Part shown: one piece after another, positions 27,605 through 35,348 of the stretch
How positions within the stretch are numbered: position 1 is the stretch's first letter
Layout: each line of letters opens with the position of its first letter
Assembly (NCBI RefSeq): GCF_011365745.1
Contig: NZ_JAAOBY010000010.1
Span: 1-60,292 of the forward strand
Direction of reading: 5' to 3'
DNA: 60,292 bases
Source: Flavobacterium turcicum
GTDB taxonomy: Bacteria > Bacteroidota > Bacteroidia > Flavobacteriales > Flavobacteriaceae
Position numbers and translations under genes: made by a program
The notes under the pieces: model-generated
Databases searched by the model: none
What the model was told of the DNA's origin: nothing
The model's input: only the letters and a program-made list of their open reading frames with translations

Positions 27605-30025
27605 ATGAAAATATCATACAACTGGTTAAAGCAATTTATTAAAACAGACTGGAATTCAGAGGAAACATCTGCTCTATTGACTGATTTAGGTCTTGAAGTA
27701 GAAGGCGTTGAAAAATACCAATCTGTAAAAGGAGGCTTAGAGGGGATTGTAGTGGGTCATGTGTTAACCTGCGTACAACATCCTGATGCTGATCGACTAA
27801 AAATAACTACCGTTGATTTAGGAACAGGAACTCCCGTACAAATTGTTTGTGGTGCAGCCAACGTAGCCGCCGGACAAAAAGTACCTGTTGCGACAATTGG
27901 AACCGTTTTATACGATGCCAATGGAGAAGCATTTACCATCAAAAAAGGAAAAATCAGAGGTCAAGAAAGCCACGGTATGATTTGTGCCGAAGACGAATTA
28001 GGATTAGGTGATAGTCATGACGGAATTATGGTTCTTGACGATGCTCTAGTTCCTGGCGCAACAGCTGCAACGGTGTTTAAAATAGAAAACGACGAAGTTT
28101 TTGAAATTGGATTAACACCCAATCGTGCTGACGCTATGAGTCACTGGGGAACAGCACGCGATTTGAGAGCTGGAATGCTACAAAAAGGAATTAGTGTAGA
28201 ACTAATCACTCCATCTGTTAGTAATTTTAGAGTAGACAAACGTACTTTAAAAATAGATGTTGATGTTAAAGAGAGCAAATTAGCTCCAAGATACTGTGGT
28301 GTAACCATTTCGGGAATTGAGATTAAACCATCACCAGCTTGGTTGCAAAACCGATTAAAAGCTATTGGTTTAACACCAAAAAACAATGTAGTTGACGTTA
28401 CCAATTATGTTTTACATGATCTTGGTCAGCCGCTACACGCTTTTGATGCAGCTAAAATCAATGGTAAAGTGATTGTACAAACACTTCCTGCGGGAACAAA
28501 ATTTGTTACACTGGATGATGTTGAGCGCACACTACATGAAGAAGATTTGATGATTTGCGATGAAAAAGGTCCACTTTGCATTGCTGGGGTTTTTGGTGGA
28601 AAAAAATCTGGCGTATCAGAAAGTACGAACTCTATTTTCTTAGAAAGCGCTTATTTTAATCCGGTAAGCGTTCGTAAAACAGCTAAAAGACATCAATTGA
28701 ATACTGATGCGTCTTTCCGATTTGAAAGAGGTATTGACCCAACAATTACAGAATATGCTTTAAAACGCGCTGCTTTATTAATTCAAGAAGTAGCAGGTGG
28801 AGAAATCACATCTGATGTGGTAAATTTTTATCCAAAAAAGATCGAGGATTTCACAGTTTTCTTAAACTTCAGCAAAGTAGCTAAAATTATTGGTCAAGAA
28901 ATTCCGAAAGATACAATTAAGAAAATTTTAGTTTCACTTGACATTAAAGTTAACAGTGTTTCTGATGCTGGGCTTGGTTTAACTATTCCGTCATACCGAG
29001 TAGATGTACAAAGAGAAATTGATGTTATCGAAGAAATTTTAAGAGTATACGGTTACAACAATGTTGCTTTTTCAAATAAGTTGAACGCAACCGTGTTTAA
29101 TGCTCCTAGAAACGAAGATTACAAAATACAAAATACTATTGCCACACAATTGAACTCTCAAGGATTTCATGAAATGATGGCGAACTCGTTAACAACAGCA
29201 TCATATGTTGATTTATCAGAGCAGTTGAATCCTAGCAATAATGTTACGATTTTAAATCCGTTGAGTGCTGATTTGTCGACCATGCGCCAATCTCTATTGT
29301 TTTCTGGTTTGGAGGCAGTATCGTATAACATTAATCGTAAAAATGCCGATTTAAAATTATTTGAATTCGGAAAAACGTACCACAAATATTTGGCAGGTTA
29401 CGAAGAAAAAAAGCATTTGTCTTTGTTTTTAACCGGAAATCGCAACGCTGAAAGCTGGACGGCTGCACAAAAACCATCTGACTTTTTCTTATTTAAAGGT
29501 TATGTCGAAGGGATTTTATCTCGTTTAGGATTATCTAAATTTCAAAATATCCCGACTACTCTAGATGTATTGTCAGAAGGAATTTCATTATCGATAGGAA
29601 ACGATGTTTTAGTGTCGTTAGGAGTTGTGAAAAAGAGTATTTTGAAACAATTCGGAATCAAACAAGAAGTATTTTATGCTGATTTTGACTGGGATTTAAT
29701 TTTGAAAAAACTCTCTACAAAAATTAAGTTTGTAGAAATTCCAAAATATCCGGAAGTTCGACGTGACTTGGCTTTATTGATTGATGAAAACGTAACTTAC
29801 AGCAGTATTTACAACCTAGCGAGACAAACAGAAAAAGGATTGCTCAAAAATGTAGATCTTTTTGATGTGTACCAAGGTCAAAATCTTGCCGAAGGAAAAA
29901 AATCATACGCTATTAGTTTTACCATTCAGGATAGCGCTAAAACCTTGACAGATGTGCAAATTGACAAAATCATGAGCAAGTTGCAAAAAACATTTGAAAC
30001 AGAGCTCGGCGCTGTTTTAAGATAA
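27605..30025 (+). CDS. pheT: Phenylalanine-tRNA ligase beta subunit
   Basis: This 806-residue subunit pairs with PheS (not in this window) in the (alpha-beta)2 enzyme that charges tRNA-Phe. It begins MKISYNWLKQFIKTDW. An EMAP-type tRNA-binding OB fold spans about 40-150 (VQHPDADRLKITTVDLGTG). The B3/B4 editing domain lies at about 210-390 (DVTNYVLHDLGQPLHAFD), then the B5 domain (RVDVQREIDVIEEILRVYGY). The FDX-ACB anticodon-binding fold starts at about 713 (PKYPEVRRDLALLIDENVTY). The length is complete and a terminator follows. Confidence 0.97.
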   Translation: MKISYNWLKQFIKTDWNSEETSALLTDLGLEVEGVEKYQSVKGGLEGIVVGHVLTCVQHPDADRLKITTVDLGTGTPVQIVCGAANVAAGQKVPVATIGTVLYDANGEAFTIKKGKIRGQESHGMICAEDELGLGDSHDGIMVLDDALVPGATAATVFKIENDEVFEIGLTPNRADAMSHWGTARDLRAGMLQKGISVELITPSVSNFRVDKRTLKIDVDVKESKLAPRYCGVTISGIEIKPSPAWLQNRLKAIGLTPKNNVVDVTNYVLHDLGQPLHAFDAAKINGKVIVQTLPAGTKFVTLDDVERTLHEEDLMICDEKGPLCIAGVFGGKKSGVSESTNSIFLESAYFNPVSVRKTAKRHQLNTDASFRFERGIDPTITEYALKRAALLIQEVAGGEITSDVVNFYPKKIEDFTVFLNFSKVAKIIGQEIPKDTIKKILVSLDIKVNSVSDAGLGLTIPSYRVDVQREIDVIEEILRVYGYNNVAFSNKLNATVFNAPRNEDYKIQNTIATQLNSQGFHEMMANSLTTASYVDLSEQLNPSNNVTILNPLSADLSTMRQSLLFSGLEAVSYNINRKNADLKLFEFGKTYHKYLAGYEEKKHLSLFLTGNRNAESWTAAQKPSDFFLFKGYVEGILSRLGLSKFQNIPTTLDVLSEGISLSIGNDVLVSLGVVKKSILKQFGIKQEVFYADFDWDLILKKLSTKIKFVEIPKYPEVRRDLALLIDENVTYSSIYNLARQTEKGLLKNVDLFDVYQGQNLAEGKKSYAISFTIQDSAKTLTDVQIDKIMSKLQKTFETELGAVLR

Positions 30026-30042
30026 GAAGAACCAACAAGAAT

Positions 30043-30081
30043 TAAAAAAACCGATACTCTCAAAAAAGTATCGGTTTTTTT
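30043..30081. terminator. Terminator after pheT
   Basis: CCGATACT (30051-30058) pairs perfectly with AGTATCGG (30067-30074), with seven A before and seven T after. It lies 25 bases after the pheT stop and can work in both directions. Confidence 0.9.
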
Positions 30082-30090
30082 ATTGCACAA

Positions 30091-30113
30091 AAAAGCCTCA
30101 GAAATCTGAGGCT
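30091..30113 (-). terminator. Terminator after the fasciclin gene
   Basis: AGCCTCAGA pairs with TCTGAGGCT around a minimal loop; on the minus strand it is followed by a T run. It lies about 40 bases after the fasciclin stop, next to the pheT terminator. Confidence 0.8.
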
Positions 30114-30151
30114 CTTAAGACTAACAAACATATTAACCTTAAACTAAATTG

Positions 30152-30706
30152 TTATTGTTTAGGCAAAACTACTGTGTCTACAACGTGAATTACACCATTT
30201 GATTGGTTTACATCAGCAATTGTAACTTTTGACATGTTTCCGTTTTCATCAGTGATGTACAAATCTTTACTTTTCATCCAAGCTGTTAACGTACCACCAC
30301 TTACGGTTTTCACGGTAGCTTTACCGTTTCCTGCTTTAATTGCTTTAGCAATATCAGCAGCATTCATTTTTCCTGCAACTACGTGGTAAGTCAAAATAGT
30401 TTGCAAAGTTTTCAAATTTTCTGGTTTTAGCAAAGTATCTACTGTACCTGCTGGCAATTTCGCAAACGCTGCATTTGTTGGGGCAAAAACGGTGAATGGT
30501 CCTTTACTTTGTAATGTTTCTACTAAACCTGCTGCAGTAACTGCCGCTACAAGAGTAGTATGGTCTTTCGAATTTACAGCATTTTCAACAATGTTTTTAG
30601 AAGGATACATTGCTGCTCCACCTACCATTACTGTTTTTTGAGCAAAAGAAGTTGCTCCAAATACTAAGGCCATAAATGCGATTGATAAGAATTTTTTAGT
30701 TTTCAT
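30152..30706 (-). CDS. Exported fasciclin (FAS1) domain protein
   Basis: The 184-residue protein is counted from MKTKKFLSIAFMAL, giving a signal peptide cut after SFAQ; an upstream start 11 codons earlier is not signal-like. A single FAS1 domain (about 45-184) shows the H1 motif GPFTVFAPTNAAFAKLP and the terminal NQSNGVIHVVDTVVLPK (H2-like). FAS1 proteins take part in adhesion to surfaces or cells, and in bacteria are often secreted single-domain proteins. It is monocistronic with its own terminator. Confidence 0.93.
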   Translation of the reverse strand: MKTKKFLSIAFMALVFGATSFAQKTVMVGGAAMYPSKNIVENAVNSKDHTTLVAAVTAAGLVETLQSKGPFTVFAPTNAAFAKLPAGTVDTLLKPENLKTLQTILTYHVVAGKMNAADIAKAIKAGNGKATVKTVSGGTLTAWMKSKDLYITDENGNMSKVTIADVNQSNGVIHVVDTVVLPKQ

Positions 30707-30929
30707 AAAATTTATTTTTGTTAAGTTATATAAAGTCATTTACGCACATTAAATGGTTTTGGTTTTCATTTTTTACGAATTTGACAAAACAAATTCACCA
30801 AGCCTTAATCTATAAGGAGTTACAGACCAAAAATTTTAGTAAAATTATTCTGCAAGAATGATTTTTTTGTACCTTTAGTACAATTGAAAAACGATTTTGC
30901 TACTACTATCAATTTAAATCAAAACGATT

Positions 30930-31475
30930 ATGGAAGATTTTAACCCGAATAGCGAAAAGAAACTAAAAAAAATTAGAAGCAAAAAACTAGAATCAAGAGT
31001 TGACCTTACTGCAATGGTTAGCGTATCTTTTCTTTTGATCGTATTTTTTATGGTCACTATTGATTTGGCAAAGCCAAAAACTATGAGCATGGGCTTACCT
31101 GATAAGAATCCAGAATGGGATGGTAGAACAAATTGTGGATCAGGAACAGACATTCGCATGATTACCATTTTACTAGACAATAATAACAGGCTAGTAAGCT
31201 ACCATGGACTTTTAAGCTACCCTAATGAAAAACCCAAAACATTATCCTACGATTCACATGGAATCCGAAAAGAATTGCAAAATAAAAAACATTTAATTCA
31301 AGAGATTTACGGCGATCCGTCAAGAGAACCAATTGTGATTATAAAACCTAGTAAAAAATGCAACTATAAAAATCTAGTTGACATTTTAGATGAAATGGCT
31401 ATTGCCAAAATTGATACTTACGCGATCATTAACGATTTTACACCAGAAGAATCTCAATTATTAGCAGTTAATTAG
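30930..31475 (+). CDS. ExbD/TolR-like single-span membrane protein
   Basis: This 181-residue protein has a short positively charged N terminus, then one membrane span at about 27-48 (LTAMVSVSFLLIVFFMVTI) and a periplasmic domain. The order RVDLTAMVSVSFLLIVFFM is the ExbD/TolR pattern, with Asp26 in the place of the conserved proton-conducting Asp before or at the membrane edge. Such proteins energise TonB or similar machines together with ExbB/TolQ. No exbB-like or tonB gene is adjacent, so this is a solitary copy whose partner must be elsewhere. The C-terminal domain (DILDEMAIAKIDTYAII) fits the family. Confidence 0.82.
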   Translation: MEDFNPNSEKKLKKIRSKKLESRVDLTAMVSVSFLLIVFFMVTIDLAKPKTMSMGLPDKNPEWDGRTNCGSGTDIRMITILLDNNNRLVSYHGLLSYPNEKPKTLSYDSHGIRKELQNKKHLIQEIYGDPSREPIVIIKPSKKCNYKNLVDILDEMAIAKIDTYAIINDFTPEESQLLAVN

Positions 31476-31637
31476 AAATAGGATACCATTAAAGATATTT
31501 ACTGCTATAAAATAAAACACGAATTACACAGATTCACACGAATGTAAATTGGTACAATTCTGAGTAAATTTTAAAGTTGAATGAATATAAAATAGGTGAA
31601 ATTTATAAAGAATGCATGTACTGCAAACGAATTCCCT

Positions 31638-31731
31638 AGCCCTGATAGCAGCGTAAATCCTTTCACAAAGCTTTTAGCCTTTTGGCTAGAAGCTTTGTAA
31701 AAGATTGCAGCGAATAGCAGGACAAAGCTCC
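31638..31731. repeat. Dispersed hairpin repeat, copy 2
   Basis: The element starts AGCCCTGATAGCAGCG and ends GAATAGCAGGACAAAGCTCC. Its centre is a 15-bp hairpin (31665-31679 with 31684-31698, one G-U, TTTT loop). The 10-base GATWGCAGCG motif occurs twice in direct orientation, on both sides of the hairpin. It resembles copies near 15.2 and 37.3 kb. A short frame over it (31571-31762) looks spurious. Confidence 0.7.
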
Positions 31732-31739
31732 TAGAAAAA

Positions 31740-31816
31740 TTAAAGCACAAAAAAAGTCCCACATTGCTGTGGGACTTTCTATTTATGAAAAAACGGAGAA
31801 TTATTTTTTCTCTGAT
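31740..31816. repeat. Direct repeat, left copy (rpsA tail and terminator)
   Basis: These 77 bases are nearly identical to 35272-35348, which hold the last five codons, stop and terminator of rpsA. Only a one-base A-run difference and a few changes around 31784 separate them. Its hairpin (31753-31763 with 31768-31778, TTGC loop) followed by a minus-strand T run lies 49 bases after the LRR gene's stop and can serve as that gene's terminator. The 31476-31826 gap otherwise holds only the hairpin repeat. Confidence 0.85.
31753..31778 (-). terminator. Terminator of the LRR gene (rpsA-like copy)
   Basis: An 11-bp stem AAAGTCCCACA/TGTGGGACTTT with a TTGC loop and a minus-strand T run. It is identical in stem and loop to the rpsA terminator at 35286-35311. 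Confidence 0.85.
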
Positions 31817-31826
31817 ATTCTTAAAC

Positions 31827-34800
31827 TTAATTTTTAATAAACTTCTTACTTGAAAATCCTTTATCTGATTTTACTTTTACAAAATAGTTACCGGATGAAA
31901 GTTTGGAAACATCGATTTTTGAGACTGATTTAGCATTAGGAACAGCAATAACTACTTGTCCTAAAATATCATATATTGTTAAAGACTGTATTTCTATATT
32001 TTGTTTAGCAATAATATTTAATTCTTCATTTGCTGGATTTGGATACAAACTGAAATAATTAGAAAAATCAAAGTCCTGAATATTTAAAGTTGTTTCAAAT
32101 TTTGATATAGCTTTATTTGTAACTATTGGGAAATTATAATCAAAATAAATATTAGCCTCGTTGGTAAATGAATCTCCAACTTTTAAAGTTGGCTTTGTTT
32201 TGATTTTAAAAGAAACATAACCGTCATTATTTGCGTCATCAAAAGGAAGATTGATGTTTTCGAAAATGAATTCAACTTTATTTATATCAGAAATTTTAGT
32301 AACAAAAGAATGACTTGAACTAGTTGGAATTAAACTTGAAATATCAAATTTTGACAAATCAATCATATCTTTTATAACAATGTTTTGTGCTGCATAAGTT
32401 CCTGTATTTTCAAAACGAATCATGTAATGTACATATTGCCCAATTAATTCTGGTTTGATTTTATTGCCCTCCAAACAAGTTTTATCATTTGGGTCGTATG
32501 AACCAACAACAGTTTGATTTAAAGTAAATATGTTATCAATTGGGGTTTCATCAATAACTACCGAAGTTATGTTTGCTGTAAAATCCAAAATATCCCCATT
32601 GTTTACTGCAGGGATTTCCATTGGGGAATTTACATTTAATGTAAAGATTATTTCCTTACTTTCAAACGGCTTAAGATTTGTAAAATTCCAAGAGAGACTA
32701 TTTACTTTTTGATCAGTTGCAACTGGAATCGCTGAAATAAAATCTAATTTAGTATCATCAAAAGTTAGATTTACGGAACCAGATTGTGTTTGATTTCCTT
32801 TGTTTTTATATACTATTTTATATTCAACATCAAAACCTGGTCTAGAGTTTTGTAATGGCAATAATGTGATTTCTAAATCCGGATGTACACCAATTGGCGT
32901 AATACAAAAATCTCGAATATTAGGATTGGTTTGAGTTGGGAAATTGACATTTACTGTTGATGGAGAAATAGTGAAATAATTTGAGTTTTCTATTGCTGGA
33001 GTTATAGTGTACATTCCTGCTTGTAGTGGAATTGAATATTTTCCAGAAGCATCAGATATTAAACTTCCAGAAATTGAACCATTAATCAATTTTAATTTTA
33101 CATATGGGACACCATTATCTAAAAAATCACACCCATTAGCATTACTGTCTAATTTATTATTTCCTTTAATTGTATAAAAATTTCCGCCTGGAGTAAACGA
33201 ACAATATGAATTTACATTACAACCACTCATTTTATTGGTTAAAATTTGTGCTTCTACATTTGATATTTGTGTATCGTCTGCACATATATAAGTTAAACCA
33301 GGATTATTGCCAAATTCTAGATTTTTCTCATTGATACCGTTTTTTAAAAACAATGACTTTAATAGATTATTATTACAATATAATGAGCCAAGACTAAACA
33401 AATTACTAACATCCAAATTTGTAAGAAGATTATAATAACATGCTAAAGATTTAATTTTTGTTGAATCATTAAAATTCAAAGAAGTAAGTTTATTACTTTG
33501 ACAACTCAAATCTAATAAATTTGTTAAACCACTCAAATCTATTGAACTTAGTAGATTCGAATAACATTCTAAAGTCTGTAAATTACCTAGCCCACTTAAA
33601 TTTAATGATTTCAGTTGATTAGAACTACAATGTAAAGTTTTAAGATTAGCTAAACCGTTCAAGTTTAATTGTGACAATTTATTAGAATCAAGATACAAAT
33701 TATTAAGGTTTATTAGACCTGTGACATTTACAGATGTAAGAGCATTATTAGATCCTTGAATAGTTTGAAGTTTAGTCAAACCAGTTAAATCTAACGACGT
33801 TAGTTGTAACTGGTTGCAATACAAATTTTGAAGATTCGTAAAATTTTTAATTCCAATTAAAGAAGTAATAGGTTGTGTTGAAGTAATAAATAAATAACTT
33901 ACTTGTAATGCTTCATTGACTTGAATTTCACCATCAGCATTCTTATCAATCCGAATGATCTTGCCAGTTAAATCTTTAGCGGTAGCAGTAAAACAATTAG
34001 AATACACCAAATTATTTTTAAAATTTACATCCGGAACATTAACAATAACATCACTATATGGATTGGAAGAACAAGAGGAATCTATAACCAGACAATTATA
34101 ACTGGCACCATTTTGGCCATACTTAGATGTTCTTTGTTGCAAATAAGGAATTAGACCAGAATTAGCACAAATATATTGCAACGCAAATTGAGTGTCAAAA
34201 TTAAATAAATGAGTTGGATCATTACTATTAAACCCAATGTCCTTTATATAAAGTGATTTTAAGCTTGTGTTAAAATCAAGGTCAATAATATTTAGATTTG
34301 ACAAACCATTTAAATCTAATGAACCAAATGGATTTGCTCTACAATTTAAATTTTGAAGTTTTTTTGAACTTTTAACATCTATAGATTTCAGCATATTACG
34401 AGAACAATTTAGAACTTGAAGATTTGTTAAACCACTAACATTCAGCGTTACGAGATTATTAGTAGAGCAATTTAAATTAGTTAGATTAATCAAATCTGTA
34501 AGTTCAAGTGTAATAAGGCTGTTATTTCTACAATTTAATTGTTGAAGACTTGTCAGTCCACTTGTAATTAATTTATTAAGGGTTATATTACTGCAATCTA
34601 AACGCGTTAGATTTGACAATCCACTTAGATCTAATGTCGAGATATAAGAACTATTATCATGACAATCTAAATCAATGAGATTTTTCAATCCCCCTAAATT
34701 CAAGGATGAAAAATTATTACTTGAACAATTCAAAATTTGAAGATTTGTTAAACCACTCAAATTAATTGAAGATAGGTAATTAATATCACAAAATAAAACT

Positions 34801-35201
34801 CGAAGGTTATTCAAGCCTGCAATATTTAATGAACTAATTTGATTATTTGAACAATATAAGTTTTGAAGATTTATCAAACCTCCTAAATCTAGAGAAGTAA
34901 TTTTGTTGTTTGAACAATTTAAACTTTGCAGATTGGTAAAACTCAAAACACCTTGTAATGAAGAAAGTGTCGAATTACTCATATCTAGATAACTAACTTG
35001 CAATGCCTCAGCAAGTTCAATTTGATTATTATAATTAGAATCTATTCTAAAATAATTTCCTAGTAAATTTTTAGCTATTGTATTTCCCGAACTTGCCGAA
35101 AGCAACTTTGATTTAAAATTCGAATCAGGAAAATTAATAATCTGGGCACTCAAACCATTAAAAAAACAAAGAGCTAACAACAAAAAGTAGATTTTTTTCA
35201 T
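31827..35201 (-). CDS. T9SS-exported leucine-rich-repeat surface protein
   Basis: This 1124-residue protein has a signal peptide (MKKIYFLLLALCFFNGLSA). Two LRR blocks (about 60-330, eleven repeats; about 440-640, eight repeats) have a 21-residue unit of the form LTNLQxLNCSxNxLxSLNLSG with a Cys in most units. Each block is introduced by PDxNFKxxL and an acidic loop, degenerate in the first (IDSNYNNQIELAEAL), EF-hand-like in the second (DKNADGEIQVNEALQVSYL). After this come an SdrD-B-like domain (about 690-770), a DUF11/DUF7619-like beta domain and a T9SS type A sorting domain (about 1045-1124, YPNPANEELNI, ending in KKFIKN). It is likely displayed on the surface for adhesion or binding. It lies between direct repeats of the rpsA tail. 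Confidence 0.93.
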   Translation of the reverse strand: MKKIYFLLLALCFFNGLSAQIINFPDSNFKSKLLSASSGNTIAKNLLGNYFRIDSNYNNQIELAEALQVSYLDMSNSTLSSLQGVLSFTNLQSLNCSNNKITSLDLGGLINLQNLYCSNNQISSLNIAGLNNLRVLFCDINYLSSINLSGLTNLQILNCSSNNFSSLNLGGLKNLIDLDCHDNSSYISTLDLSGLSNLTRLDCSNITLNKLITSGLTSLQQLNCRNNSLITLELTDLINLTNLNCSTNNLVTLNVSGLTNLQVLNCSRNMLKSIDVKSSKKLQNLNCRANPFGSLDLNGLSNLNIIDLDFNTSLKSLYIKDIGFNSNDPTHLFNFDTQFALQYICANSGLIPYLQQRTSKYGQNGASYNCLVIDSSCSSNPYSDVIVNVPDVNFKNNLVYSNCFTATAKDLTGKIIRIDKNADGEIQVNEALQVSYLFITSTQPITSLIGIKNFTNLQNLYCNQLQLTSLDLTGLTKLQTIQGSNNALTSVNVTGLINLNNLYLDSNKLSQLNLNGLANLKTLHCSSNQLKSLNLSGLGNLQTLECYSNLLSSIDLSGLTNLLDLSCQSNKLTSLNFNDSTKIKSLACYYNLLTNLDVSNLFSLGSLYCNNNLLKSLFLKNGINEKNLEFGNNPGLTYICADDTQISNVEAQILTNKMSGCNVNSYCSFTPGGNFYTIKGNNKLDSNANGCDFLDNGVPYVKLKLINGSISGSLISDASGKYSIPLQAGMYTITPAIENSNYFTISPSTVNVNFPTQTNPNIRDFCITPIGVHPDLEITLLPLQNSRPGFDVEYKIVYKNKGNQTQSGSVNLTFDDTKLDFISAIPVATDQKVNSLSWNFTNLKPFESKEIIFTLNVNSPMEIPAVNNGDILDFTANITSVVIDETPIDNIFTLNQTVVGSYDPNDKTCLEGNKIKPELIGQYVHYMIRFENTGTYAAQNIVIKDMIDLSKFDISSLIPTSSSHSFVTKISDINKVEFIFENINLPFDDANNDGYVSFKIKTKPTLKVGDSFTNEANIYFDYNFPIVTNKAISKFETTLNIQDFDFSNYFSLYPNPANEELNIIAKQNIEIQSLTIYDILGQVVIAVPNAKSVSKIDVSKLSSGNYFVKVKSDKGFSSKKFIKN

Positions 35202-35219
35202 CAGTAATTTTTAAAAAAT

Positions 35220-35227
35220 CAAATATA
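35220..35227 (-). promoter_or_regulatory. Candidate -7 element of the LRR gene
   Basis: TATATTTG on the minus strand fits TAnnTTTG and lies about 19 bases before the LRR start codon. No -33 TTTG is present at the normal spacing; the region upstream is the rpsA terminator repeat. Confidence 0.35.
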
Positions 35228-35271
35228 TACTTTTGGATTTAGTTAACACCTTTTCTTATTAGATAAATCTT

Positions 35272-35348
35272 TTAAAGCACAAAAAAAAGTCCCACATTGC
35301 TGTGGGACTTTCTATTTTAAAAAAACGGAGAATTATTTTTTCTCTGAT
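35272..35348. repeat. Direct repeat, right copy (native rpsA tail and terminator)
   Basis: This 77-base segment contains the rpsA terminator, the 20-base spacer and the last codons of rpsA through its stop (TTA at 35333). The nearly identical left copy lies at 31740-31816, with the LRR gene between the two in the same orientation. Confidence 0.85.
35286..35311 (-). terminator. Terminator of rpsA
   Basis: An 11-bp perfect stem (AAAGTCCCACA/TGTGGGACTTT) with a TTGC loop is followed on the minus strand by eight T. It begins about 21 bases after the rpsA stop. Confidence 0.9.

Noticed and set aside
31665..31698. Long hairpin as a terminator for the ExbD-like gene
   Set aside because: It lacks a downstream T run on the plus strand and is shared with the repeat family, so it is better explained as a repeat element.
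31571..31762. Minus-strand open frame of 63 codons
   Set aside because: It spans the second hairpin repeat and the copied rpsA terminator, so it is not a gene.
31827..35201. Repetitive DNA as a CRISPR or satellite array
   Set aside because: The periodicity is 63 bases in frame, the units are diverged at DNA level and they encode leucine-rich repeats.
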